From positions 1-64,000 of the forward strand of contig CAUYUJ010003572.1 of NCBI GenBank assembly GCA_963575745.1: 64,000 bases of DNA, given 5' to 3'. The notes beneath the pieces are model-generated. The model made no database searches, was not told where the DNA came from, and saw nothing but the letters and a program-made list of their open reading frames with translations. A program made the position numbers and the translations under genes. Below are positions 34,386 to 43,613 of this stretch, one piece after another (position 1 is the first letter of the stretch; every line of letters begins with the position of its first letter). The stretch comes from Prorocentrum cordatum. Taxonomy: Eukaryota > Sar > Dinophyceae > Prorocentrales > Prorocentraceae.

Positions 34386-35048
34386 TTGTTTACTTCCGAG
34401 TTTCTCGCTTGTTTGTCTGCTCGTTTGTCTACGGTGGAAGAGTGTGTGTTAGTGACATATTGCCGTGTTCGCCCTTCGTACGGAGGTGAGTCTCGCCTGC
34501 ATGAGCGAGACCAGCTGTATGGGCATGGTGTTAAAGTTTCTCAATCGAAGTTGCGCCGTCTGCGGGCGAAGCGTGTCAGGTATCATTTGTGGTCCACGGC
34601 TCGGGGGCCAGATCCGTCGTGCCTTGTTCGCGCGGGCATTTGCGCGCCCAGATATTATCGGAATTTCTGCTCGGACTATCCTGTGGAAGATGAGTGGGTT
34701 CAGGACACTTGTGGAAGACAGACTGGTATGGATGCTGTTAAATTGGCTGGCAACTCTTTGTGTTCGCAGTGTATCGATTGTGGGGCTCAGACAGATCCCT
34801 GTGTTTACATTGCGTGTGGGACTCAGACTGAAATTTGTGTTCTCTTTGTTGGTGAGGAGGAGAAGGCGGAGTGTCATCGAGTGCGCGCTGATCAGGGTGA
34901 TACTTCTGCAGTTAGGAGTTCCAGTGCAGTCGGGAGTTCCACAGTTCGGAGTGCAGTAGGAAGTTTAACAGTTCGGAGCTCCGCTGATGCAGTTGTTGAT
35001 GCAGTTGTTGATGAAGTGGTCTCTGTTTCTGTTGATCCAGTGTTCTGA
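34386..35048 (+). CDS. Unrecognised ORF with Cys pairs and a Ser/Val-repeat tail
   Basis: A 220-codon frame in a unit (34162-35160) that is not satellite. It contains the paired motifs DCGAQTDPC and ACGTQTEIC, a Lys/Arg-rich stretch, and a C-terminus built from repeated VRSS/AVGS and DAVVDAVV units. The block 34446-34545 recurs at 49371-49468 in the same frame (RVRPSYGG, RDQLYGHGVK), so part of it belongs to a mobile sequence. The true start is unclear. Degenerate copies of GGAGTTGCAG follow at 35049-35125. I do not recognise the family. Confidence 0.35.
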   Translation: MFTSEFLACLSARLSTVEECVLVTYCRVRPSYGGESRLHERDQLYGHGVKVSQSKLRRLRAKRVRYHLWSTARGPDPSCLVRAGICAPRYYRNFCSDYPVEDEWVQDTCGRQTGMDAVKLAGNSLCSQCIDCGAQTDPCVYIACGTQTEICVLFVGEEEKAECHRVRADQGDTSAVRSSSAVGSSTVRSAVGSLTVRSSADAVVDAVVDEVVSVSVDPVF

Positions 35049-35159
35049 AATAGGAGTTGCATGGTGAGAAGTTGCAGGGGGGGGAGTTGCAGAATGAGGA
35101 GTTGCGGAATTAGCAGTTGCATTATTTTCATCATAAATATTCTATGGCTTCACACCCTG

Positions 35160-36334
35160 GGAGTAACTCGTAGAGCGTCCCTTAGCAAGTCATGGCTTGA
35201 AGGTAAGAGTAATACCCCGTAGAGCTCTTCGGCATCGATGAGCTAGAGGAATTCCGGCGCGGGGTAGAGCTAGTTGGCCCAGCCGGCCGAGGCGGACAAT
35301 GTGAGAACTAACTCGTAGAGCTTCCCTTAGCAAGTTATTGCTGGAAGCTTAAGAGTAATACCTCGTAGAGCTCTTCGGCAAGATGAGCTAAGAGGAATTC
35401 GGGCGCAGAGTGGAGCTAGTTGGCCGATCCGACCTTACGAGACAATGTGTTAACTTTGGTCGGTTTTTCAATCTTTGTGCAAAATTTGAAAATTCGTTTG
35501 AAGAACCGGTATTTTTCTCACGTGTAGTGGGTTTTGACGCGGCTGCCAGTTAAATTTTCAGGTCCGTAGCTGCAATATTACTATCAAAACACTTGCTGGA
35601 ACCGACGGCCGTTTCGAGTCATTCTGACACACATTCGCGGTTTTCTGTAATCATCTCGAGATTTAGAACAGCTAAAGAGCTGATGCGTACAGAAACCGAT
35701 TGGAAATCATGAGCCGCGTTCATCTGTTCCATCCAGAGCTCTGAACTCGGTCTGCTGCTCGAGCTAGGTCCGTAAACCTATCGGTATTCTTCGAGTCATT
35801 TTGACGAGTGCTGTCAGTTTCTGTACTGAACTCACGATTCAAAACAGCAGAGCTGCTACGCACATTCCAGGAATCTGCATCATTAGGCGCGCGCGTCTGT
35901 TGTATCCAGCGGTCTGAACTTGGTTTGCTACCGAGCTAGGGTTCTCTTTGCAGGCGCTGTCGGTCTTTTGCACTTAACTGAAATTGTAGCAGAGTTGCAG
36001 AGCTGCTACTCAGAGAAACTGATCAGAATCATCAGAGGCGTTCAGCTGAAAGCATCTAGAGCTGAACACAGTCTGCTAAGATCTGCAAAACGGTTCATAT
36101 AAGACCAATTTGTTTGGAACTAATGGTGTTTTTTTTCCACTTAACTCGAGCTGCAGATAAGTTTCAGAGCTCTTCCCCAGAGAAATCTTGAACGAAACTC
36201 CCGAAATGTGTAGCAGGCCTGCACAAGAAAAGAGCTCTACGAGGCTCCCGGTGGTAACCTGGTTGACGGTTTACCGCCGGCTCCCAGTTCCGGGGCGCTG
36301 GAGAGCTAGTTGGCAGGAAAAATCTCGAAGGACC
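35160..36334 (+). repeat. Mini-repeats, diverged monomers and hairpin 36231-36288
   Basis: Several 48-60-bp units with CTCGTAGAGC ends (35164, 35213, 35312, 35358), a unit related to the left part of the 1.1-kb repeat, and worn satellite monomers that end at a diverged hairpin. No gene seen. Confidence 0.5.
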
Positions 36335-36477
36335 TAACTCGTAGAGCTTCCCTTCGCAAGTTGTTGCTGGAAGCTAAGAGTAACTCGTAGAGCTTCCCTT
36401 AGCAAGTTATTGCTGGAAGCTTAAGAGTAACTCGTAGAGCTTCCCTTAGCAAGTATTGCTGGAAGCTAAGAGTAATT
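36335..36477 (+). repeat. Three tandem 48-bp units with inverted ends
   Basis: Three consecutive copies of a unit starting AACTCGTAGAGCTTCCC and ending GGAAGCTTAAGAGT, so each can fold on itself around GCAAGTTATTGCT. Single copies are at 15525, 27826, 35312 and 47652. Confidence 0.65.
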
Positions 36478-37605
36478 CCGGCGCGCTGGAGAGCTAGTTG
36501 GCAAGAAAAATCTCGACGAACCTTTTGATGACTTTTGGTCGGTTTAAAATTTTGTTCTCAAAATTCAACCATTCGTTGGAGCTCTAGTATTTTTTCCCGT
36601 GATATTCGATCTTATTCCCGCTCGCCATCTTGATCTCAGCTCGATCGGGTACCTTTTACTGCCAAAAAGCAGGCAGGCGGGATCGGCCGTTTCGAGTCAT
36701 CTTGATACGCGCTGTCGGTTTTATCAAGATAACTCGAGCTTCAGGACAGCTACAGAGCTGGTGAGCACAGCTAATCGATGCAGAATGATCAGGCGCGTTC
36801 GCCCGTTGAACCCAGAGGTCTGAACTCGGTCTGCTGGCCGAGCTAGGTCCGTAAACCTATTCGTATTATTCGAGTCATCTTGACAAACGCTCTCGATTTT
36901 CTGTACTCAACTCGAGCTGCAGGACAGCTACGTAGCTCATACGTACAGAATCCGATTCGGAATCATCAGTGGTGGTTGTCTGTTGAATTGAGAGCTCTGA
37001 ACTCGGTCTGCTGCCCGATCTAGAATCGCGAAACTATTCGTATTGTTCGAGTCGCTTGCGAGATGCTGTCGGTTCGCTGCACTTAACTCTGGCTGTAGGG
37101 CGGCTGGATGGCTGGTAATCACTGGAATCGATTCGGAGACATCAGGCGCGTTCGCCTGCGGAATCCAGAGCTGCGAACTCGGTCTGTTGCCCGAACTAGG
37201 TCCGCGAAACTATTCGTATTGTTCGAGTCATCCTGAGAGGTGCTCTCGGTTTCCTGCACTTAACTTGGCAGCAGTGGGGCTGCAGGGCGGGTAATCACAG
37301 GGATCAATTCAGAGACATCAGACGCGTCCGCCTGTCGCATGCAGGGATCTAAACTCGGTCTGATACTCGAACTAGGTTTGCCCAACTATTCGTATTGTTC
37401 GAGTCATCTTGGGAGGTGCTGTCGATTTACGCACGTAACTCGGGCTATACGAGAGCTACAGAGCTCGTACAGAAGACAATCTAGAAGCATCGGGGGCGTT
37501 CGGCTGTTGCATCCGAGAGGTTTCAAATTGCCTGGGCTGAAAAACTATTTTTTCCTTGTAATTTCTTTCGACATTATATGTTGTCAGGAAGCTCTACGAG
37601 TCCCC
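36478..37605 (+). repeat. Composite module disrupted by LINE-2
   Basis: Repeat B, monomers and T-rich block leading to GGAAGCTCTACGAGTCCCCC (37587-37606), where the hairpin is interrupted by the LINE-2 leader. Confidence 0.6.
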
Positions 37606-37620
37606 CCATTTTGGCTCAAG
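37606..37620 (+). other. Partial dinoflagellate spliced leader (15 nt)
   Basis: CCATTTTGGCTCAAG is the 3' part of the 22-nt dinoflagellate spliced leader. It is fused to CTCTACGAG of a hairpin repeat, exactly where the intact repeat reads GGAAG followed by CTCTACGAG, so the AAG served as trans-splice acceptor. Confidence 0.8.
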
Positions 37621-37963
37621 CTCTACGAGTCCCCCGGCGGTAAGAAAGGTTGGGGAAGCGGAGTTTACCTCCCGCTCTCCCCCGGCCTTGGACCGTCGGG
37701 GGGCTCCTCGAGCTGCATCGTGCAGTCAGGGGTTTCAGTTTTGTTCTCCATACCTGAACTGTATACCACACACCCCATTTTTGTCTCTCGCTTGTGCGTT
37801 CTTGAGCATTGTTGTGGATTGATCTTCATTACTCGTCACGGCGGAGAGAGAGAGGAAGGGGTCCCCTTCGGAGTACGATTTCAGGGTACTTGACAGAGTT
37901 TACAAGAGGAGAAAGACGGCGCAGGCCCAGGAGGCCCCCATTGTTGGTGACGAGTTCTCAGAC

Positions 37964-39286
37964 TTGGGAGTGGACGAAGGTTGTTCTTTGGATATCGATC
38001 AGATCGACGATTTCGTTCTGGCACTCAATCACCAGATACGTCGCAATCACCTTGACATTCCAGAAATGACGACTGAAGAACAGCAGGCAGCACTTCTTCG
38101 GCAGCAGCAGCAGGCTGAAGGGGAAGCAGGTGAACTGGCGGCTGCTGCAGCGTTAGTATCAGGGCAACAACTTAAGGGGGATGGGGATGCTGATATGGCT
38201 CTTCCTGGAAAACGTGCTCGTCCGCCAGAGTCCCCCCATGTTGCTGCTAAAGGTCATGGTAGAGGCGCAGCAGTTGGTGAGGAGCAGGTGGTTACGATTT
38301 CTATTCTCAGAGGTGAGTTCTCTTTGATGAAAGATGAGTTGAAGACGACTTTCACAGATATTAAGAATGAGATGGTAAAAGATGTCCAGCGTGAAATGGA
38401 ACCGCTGAGAAAAGATATATCTGTTCTTCAGAAGGGTCAGGAGGAGCAGAAGAAAATAAACGCACAGCTCTTTGCCGCCATCCAAGGACGCCCCCCTCAG
38501 AATCCTGGTGCTGAATCTGGAGGGCCACCGTCCGAGGCTGGATCGTCAGGTTCGACGAGATTCACAGCCTCACGTATCGAATGGAACAAAACCAGGGCCG
38601 ACTTCAAACCAGGATGGATCAGTTTGCAAGGCTGGACTTCAGGAGATCCGAGGGACCTGACGGCGAGGACGAACAATATCATGTCGGAGGAAAGGGGCAC
38701 TAGGATTGTTACGTGGATGGTTGAGAATATCTTTTGTAAGTTTGAAGATCGCTCGAAGCAGGTGCCAGTGAAAGTTCTTGATGATATGGCGACTCACAGA
38801 GAGAATACACGCAAACCATATGGCTTGTTCAGGATCAAGTTCATTCTTGAAAGTAGTATTACGAAAGATCAGATTTGGGACCTCCAGCGAGCTATTCATG
38901 AAGCAGTTACGTCCAGGACTGGAGAGCTTTGGGCTGAAGATAAGCTTGGCCCAGCGAGTCAGAGTTACATCAGTGTGAAGGTGGAGACGGCCCCATGGAA
39001 GGTTCAACAAATACAGGCGGGATCGAAGCTCATCGCCACGTATCACAAGCGCAAGGGCAGTACTCCTCAAGAGCTGAATGCTACTGTGAGGGTGGAATAT
39101 GGACCACCCAGTATTTCCTGGGCTTGGGGTTTTCCAAATAAGAATGATATGGGCAACAGGGTATGCCTGGGCACGTGGTCATCTGATGAGGGGTGGAAGT
39201 TGAAGACCTCGGAGGTTGAGAAGATCAGCAAGTCGATCCACGTTGCGAACTGGCAGACCGAGCTCAACCAACAAAATCGTTTCTGA
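37964..39286 (+). CDS. LINE-2 ORF1 protein
   Basis: The frame is open from 37823 to the UGA at 39284-39286. There is no ATG before 38066, so either initiation is at 38066 (METhionine of MTTEEQQAAL) or the start is non-AUG. An acidic N-terminus, Gln/Ala-rich helix and a basic KRARPP patch are followed by a probable coiled coil (about 38310-38470: FSLMKDELKTTF, MEPLRKDISVLQKGQEEQ) and a C-terminal domain with YGLFRIKFILESS and VKVETAPWKVQQ. A coiled coil followed by an RNA-binding-like domain is the usual plan of LINE ORF1 proteins, which coat element RNA. The related LINE-3 ORF1 shares VRIKF and VESAPWK. Confidence 0.7.
   Translation: MGVDEGCSLDIDQIDDFVLALNHQIRRNHLDIPEMTTEEQQAALLRQQQQAEGEAGELAAAAALVSGQQLKGDGDADMALPGKRARPPESPHVAAKGHGRGAAVGEEQVVTISILRGEFSLMKDELKTTFTDIKNEMVKDVQREMEPLRKDISVLQKGQEEQKKINAQLFAAIQGRPPQNPGAESGGPPSEAGSSGSTRFTASRIEWNKTRADFKPGWISLQGWTSGDPRDLTARTNNIMSEERGTRIVTWMVENIFCKFEDRSKQVPVKVLDDMATHRENTRKPYGLFRIKFILESSITKDQIWDLQRAIHEAVTSRTGELWAEDKLGPASQSYISVKVETAPWKVQQIQAGSKLIATYHKRKGSTPQELNATVRVEYGPPSISWAWGFPNKNDMGNRVCLGTWSSDEGWKLKTSEVEKISKSIHVANWQTELNQQNRF
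39284..39286 (+). promoter_or_regulatory. In-frame UGA between ORF1 and ORF2 (LINE-2)
   Basis: UGA followed by CGA CGG. ORF2 continues in the same frame, and the conserved endonuclease motif SWNIK is encoded at 39314-39328, before the first ATG at 39329. Equivalent UGAs are at 51230-51232 and 58081-58083. Confidence 0.6.
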
Positions 39287-39328
39287 CGACGGCCACAGCG
39301 GATTCGGACCGCATCGTGGAATATCAAA

Positions 39329-42300
39329 ATGAAGGGTGATGGAGTCGAAACGGTGAATGCCTTGGGTTTCTTAAAACATGAGGGGATGGAACTTATCGGC
39401 CTCCAGGAGTGCCAGAATGTACCGTTGTACCTCGTGCACGAATTAGGTTATGAAGCCAAGTGGTCCACGCAACATGTTCTTGGGGAAGATCCTCGCGATC
39501 GCAGATGTATTGAGGGGAATGCAGGGGTTTTGATTGCAAATGGGTTGCAGGATAGCATTCTTGAGACTAGAGAGCGTAGAAGATTCGTTGTTGTGGCCCT
39601 GCGGGGTCCCAGAATCGGTGCTCTTATAGTTGCCTCATTGTATTTGCCGCATGTTGAATTCTATGGGCGCTCTGCTGCCCAAATGGATCGCATGTTCACC
39701 TTCTATCAGGACATCTTGTTAGAGCTTGTTGAAATGATCATGGAACTTAGGAAAAAGTTTCGGATAAAGGAGGTTGTTATCATGATGGATGCGAATGTTG
39801 AGGTACACCAGGATGTCACCATTGATAGGGTTCAGGTCACTGGGAAAGGTGTGCAGGCGTCCACAGGTAAGCGCAGTCAGGGAGGGTTTGGGAAAATGCG
39901 TGAGAAGTACAGAGACTACATGAGTAGGAGCTTGTGTATGGCCATGGCACGTCTTCAGTTGACCCTGATAAACACGCACGGTGAGAGATGCACGACCTTC
40001 CGAAGTAGCATGAATACATATAAGGTCCTGGACTACATAGCTGTACCTAAGGATTGGTGTCACACTGGACTAGACCCCAGATGCGATTTTGTCAAGCCGC
40101 TCGGAGATAAAAGAGTTGACCGTTGGAGTGATCATAAGATGGTTAGTTGTTTTCTCCCTGGACCCCCTGCTCGTGTTGGTAAAGGACCTCGTGTTCTTGG
40201 CAGCCTGGCGAGATGGAGACCCATTCCAGGGAAAGACGTCGAGGTGCGTCGTGCTATTGCTGAGCGTGTCCTGGGGATTTCGAACAGTGATAGGAGAAGA
40301 GCGATGAAAAGGATGAGGGATAGTGTGGAGGAGAAGGTTGAGGACCAGGAGGGATTGATGGTGCAGCAGGTGTGCAAGACTAGGTGGAGGACGATCTCTT
40401 TAGATATCTTCGAGGAGCGTTTGAAGGCTGGTGCGGTTGAGGACAAAAAGCTCTTCGAGCTGAAGACCTCGATTGGCAACGATCTGAAACTCTCGGAGGA
40501 GGAGAAGGAGATTCGGGACTACCACTACGGGGTGCACAAGAGGTGGAAGAAGGGGGAGGTGGATGAGAAGGAGTTCAAAGATTCTCGGCGTAGGTGGAAT
40601 CGGGTCCGACGTGAACTTCGTAGGCGTATCTTGGAATATAAGTATCGGGATGAGGGTAAACCACACACGATCGTCACACACATGAAAATTGATGGTACCA
40701 TGACTGAGAATCGGGAGTCTTGGAAAAAGGAAATCGCCAAAATAGCCCGGAAGAAATACTCCAGTCAAACACTCCATCAACAAAATGTAGAATGCTTGGC
40801 TCGACTTAGGCAGCGAGCAATCCAGCACGCTCGACACAATGCAGGCTCTTCTCCCATCACGATGGGTATCCTACATAAAGCGAGAGCTCGCCTCAAGGTG
40901 GGAAAAGCAGTTGGCTATGATGGCATATCTGCAGCTCTTCTACGTAGTCTGTCCTGGGAGGCACTCAGAGTGGTTTTGGATTGCTTCCAACAATTGTATG
41001 CCAGACGATTGCAGTCACCGCCGTCTTGGAGAAAATTATTAGCCACGCTCATTCTAAAAGATACCAAGAAGCCAGAGTTCACCAACACGCGTACTTTGGC
41101 CCTCAATAGCGTGCTTTCAAAATGGTATACGGCTTGTTTGTGCATCTTACTCAGCCGCCATGTTGAACAGAATACGCCTCGGACTGGAATCAACTTGTAT
41201 GGCTTTCATGAGGGACGAAAATGCATCGAGATAACAGCAGGATTGAAGAACTTGATCAGACATGCCAGGCTCTGGGGCAAGCATGAGAATGCTTGTGTGG
41301 GAGTTCTTGACGTTGAGTGCGCCTTCGACAACATCACGATACCGATGGCAGATAGAGCGATGCATGATATCAACGTTGACCCAGAGCTGGCGTATGCGAT
41401 CCTGGAGCAGAATGCAGATGTAACAGCGACGTTTCGATTTGGTCCAGTGGAGTCAGAGAGCTTACCGTGGAGCTCATGTATTAAAACGGGATCCCTTGAG
41501 GGCCCTGATATCTGGAATATTGTTACGATTGCTTGTCTGGGCAAGGTTCTCTTGGACTGGGAACGAAAAGGTATAGGCCTGAAGCTGTCACATGAGGCTG
41601 CTTCTATTACTATCTCACACTTCATTTGGGCGGATAACTTTGTATTGATTGCTGACTCCAGACCAGCACTGAGGGAGATGATCTGGCAGCTCACTGTACC
41701 ACTGCATGCATGGGGACTCAGATGGAAGCCTACCTCGCTTGAGTATATGGATGTTGGGGCGCTGAAAAATGTGTTCGACCCGCTGGTGGTCACCATGACA
41801 CCACCAGGATTGGAGAGACTGGGAAGTTCCAGCTCAGTTGTGTCGCCATCTGAAGCTGTCAACCAGACCATTGTGGAACTCAAGCAGGTTGATGAGATCA
41901 TCGTCTTGGGCACAAAGCTGAATAGAACACTGGATGATTATCACGATATTCGATACAGACTGCAAAAAGGCATCACAGCATTTTGGCGAGATCGACGATA
42001 TTATCAGAGTATGGTCATTCCTTGGCGACGTAAATTCAAAAGATATGATGCAAGAGTGAGAGTTCAAATCCTTTATGGAGTTGAGGGTTCATCTTCTGAT
42101 ATTGGCGTACTGAGACTTCTACACAAAGAGGAGGGTAAGATGCTCTCTCGTATGTGCTGGCGTCAGAAGCGCAATGGAGAGAGTTTTGCGACTTTCATGA
42201 CACGTATGTTTCGACGTGGGCGCTTGATGCTACACAAGGAAGGGAAACCGTCCTTGGTCCAGCTGTACCTGCACAGGCAGTTCATGTGGGCCAAGGACGT

Positions 42301-43549
42301 TGCCACGGAGTGCTTTGAGAATATGGCAGGCTCGCGGCAGGACTTGTGTATCTCCGCAACGGGAGGGTCTCAGCTGTTTGGGAAGAGCATGGAGGAGGAG
42401 ATGATGGAGATGGAGGTGGAGGAGTCAAACAGGAGGAAGAGGAAGAGTGCTCTCATCAGGGAGGTAAAACGAGCTCGTGAAGGGGAGTCCCTGAACACGT
42501 CCAGGTTGCAGGTTGTGGCCCAGGAGAAGCAGGTTCGTTTTCCAGGGAGAAAGCTCCGTTTTCGTGAAGGGGAGCATGTTGACCGAGGTGCTCAGAGTAG
42601 GCTTCTCATGCTGCATGCAGGTTTTGAATGGACTAATAGGCGGGATGACTTTATTGCGACCCTGGACACACAGAGCGCACGGGAGGTGACGAGAGCCAGG
42701 GGACAGTCTACTAATCTTCTGGGTATGTGTCCGTGGGCCAGAGTGTTCGAAGAGGTGGCGGGGAAGTACTGGATCGACGGCATTGCTTGGGATGAGGCCA
42801 GCTGGATATTCTTTGTGAGGACCGTCTTGAAGGACGCTCCTGAGATGTTGAACCTTTGCGTATTGAAAGACCCCGTGCCCTGGAAGGAATCAGAGGAGGA
42901 GGAGATGACTAAGAAGCAGGAGGACCCAGATAAGTTGGCCAAGCGTCTCATTGCTATATTCCAGGACCATACTGAATTTGAGTTCGTGCCAGGGAAGATC
43001 TCTGTGGAACTGATGGGGGATTCGCAATGTGTGATCAGGTGGTTGGAGGGCTTGAGTAGTATCACTAATAGAAAGTATGCTAACTGTGTGATGTGGGCGC
43101 AGGACACTACAAACGACCTAGCCGACAGATGCGGACTACGAGCTGCCAATTTAGGACGGAATGTGTGGAAATGGGTATATAGGGAGGGTAATACTCGTGC
43201 CGATGAATTAACGTGGGCCGCGCGGAGAGGTGAATGTTTCGAACATTATGATACTTGTTTTCTTCAGGACGTGAAAGATTGTAAAGTTGTGATCTCGGGG
43301 ATCAAAGGAGGCTTTGATGGTGGGAGATCGTGTCTTGGTGTAGGCTGTGGCTGGTATCTGGATTGTCATGTGTATAGTGCTCTCCCCTCCTCTTCTTACT
43401 ATGATCTGACTGGCTGGCGCCAGAATGTAGGTCTCAAAAGCTTCCTCCTCCCAGCACAATGCACTATCACAGAGGCTGAGCTTGAAGCTGCCCGAGAGCT
43501 CCTTTTAGGAGTGGTGCATGTCCTGAGTTTGTCAGGATATCCCCTGTAG
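39329..43549 (+). CDS. LINE-2 ORF2: endonuclease, RT, permuted RNase H
   Basis: 1406 codons from the first ATG; the frame is open upstream to the ORF1 UGA and already encodes endonuclease motif SWNIK there. APE-type endonuclease: GLQECQN, MMDANVEV, LDYIAV, WSDHKMV (to about residue 270). RT: KAVGYDGIS, motif A LDVECAFDN (Asp 661), motif B TGSLEGP (Glu 724), motif C IWADNF (Asp 769, Asn 770). A Glu-rich linker precedes the RNase H, whose motifs come as GDSQCVIRW (Asp 1231), GNTRAD (Asp 1292), FDGG (Asp 1330) and EAELEAA (Glu 1384), with the protein ending 22 residues later. Target-primed reverse transcription is the expected role. Stop is TAG. Confidence 0.85.
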   Translation: MKGDGVETVNALGFLKHEGMELIGLQECQNVPLYLVHELGYEAKWSTQHVLGEDPRDRRCIEGNAGVLIANGLQDSILETRERRRFVVVALRGPRIGALIVASLYLPHVEFYGRSAAQMDRMFTFYQDILLELVEMIMELRKKFRIKEVVIMMDANVEVHQDVTIDRVQVTGKGVQASTGKRSQGGFGKMREKYRDYMSRSLCMAMARLQLTLINTHGERCTTFRSSMNTYKVLDYIAVPKDWCHTGLDPRCDFVKPLGDKRVDRWSDHKMVSCFLPGPPARVGKGPRVLGSLARWRPIPGKDVEVRRAIAERVLGISNSDRRRAMKRMRDSVEEKVEDQEGLMVQQVCKTRWRTISLDIFEERLKAGAVEDKKLFELKTSIGNDLKLSEEEKEIRDYHYGVHKRWKKGEVDEKEFKDSRRRWNRVRRELRRRILEYKYRDEGKPHTIVTHMKIDGTMTENRESWKKEIAKIARKKYSSQTLHQQNVECLARLRQRAIQHARHNAGSSPITMGILHKARARLKVGKAVGYDGISAALLRSLSWEALRVVLDCFQQLYARRLQSPPSWRKLLATLILKDTKKPEFTNTRTLALNSVLSKWYTACLCILLSRHVEQNTPRTGINLYGFHEGRKCIEITAGLKNLIRHARLWGKHENACVGVLDVECAFDNITIPMADRAMHDINVDPELAYAILEQNADVTATFRFGPVESESLPWSSCIKTGSLEGPDIWNIVTIACLGKVLLDWERKGIGLKLSHEAASITISHFIWADNFVLIADSRPALREMIWQLTVPLHAWGLRWKPTSLEYMDVGALKNVFDPLVVTMTPPGLERLGSSSSVVSPSEAVNQTIVELKQVDEIIVLGTKLNRTLDDYHDIRYRLQKGITAFWRDRRYYQSMVIPWRRKFKRYDARVRVQILYGVEGSSSDIGVLRLLHKEEGKMLSRMCWRQKRNGESFATFMTRMFRRGRLMLHKEGKPSLVQLYLHRQFMWAKDVATECFENMAGSRQDLCISATGGSQLFGKSMEEEMMEMEVEESNRRKRKSALIREVKRAREGESLNTSRLQVVAQEKQVRFPGRKLRFREGEHVDRGAQSRLLMLHAGFEWTNRRDDFIATLDTQSAREVTRARGQSTNLLGMCPWARVFEEVAGKYWIDGIAWDEASWIFFVRTVLKDAPEMLNLCVLKDPVPWKESEEEEMTKKQEDPDKLAKRLIAIFQDHTEFEFVPGKISVELMGDSQCVIRWLEGLSSITNRKYANCVMWAQDTTNDLADRCGLRAANLGRNVWKWVYREGNTRADELTWAARRGECFEHYDTCFLQDVKDCKVVISGIKGGFDGGRSCLGVGCGWYLDCHVYSALPSSSYYDLTGWRQNVGLKSFLLPAQCTITEAELEAARELLLGVVHVLSLSGYPL

Positions 43550-43613
43550 GACTGGGTCTGGGGCTCCTAAGGAGCTTAACCCTGCCAGGACCCGCCCAGA
43601 AGCGCCCAGAAGA

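Larger units (their letters stand above)
37606..43613 (+). mobile_element. LINE-2: apparently full-length non-LTR retrotransposon
   Basis: Runs from the spliced-leader remnant and half hairpin (37621-37652) through a leader, ORF1, ORF2 and a 64-nt 3' UTR that holds a small stem GCTCC-TAA-GGAGC near 43562-43574 and two GCGCCCAG-type motifs. The right flank is satellite starting AATCCAGAGGTCTGA. Both ORFs are open, making it the best candidate for a recently active copy here. Confidence 0.8.

Noticed and set aside
36335-36477. Hammerhead-type ribozyme in the hairpin or mini-repeats
   Set aside because: The conserved CTGANGA and GAAA core pair is not present in the right arrangement.
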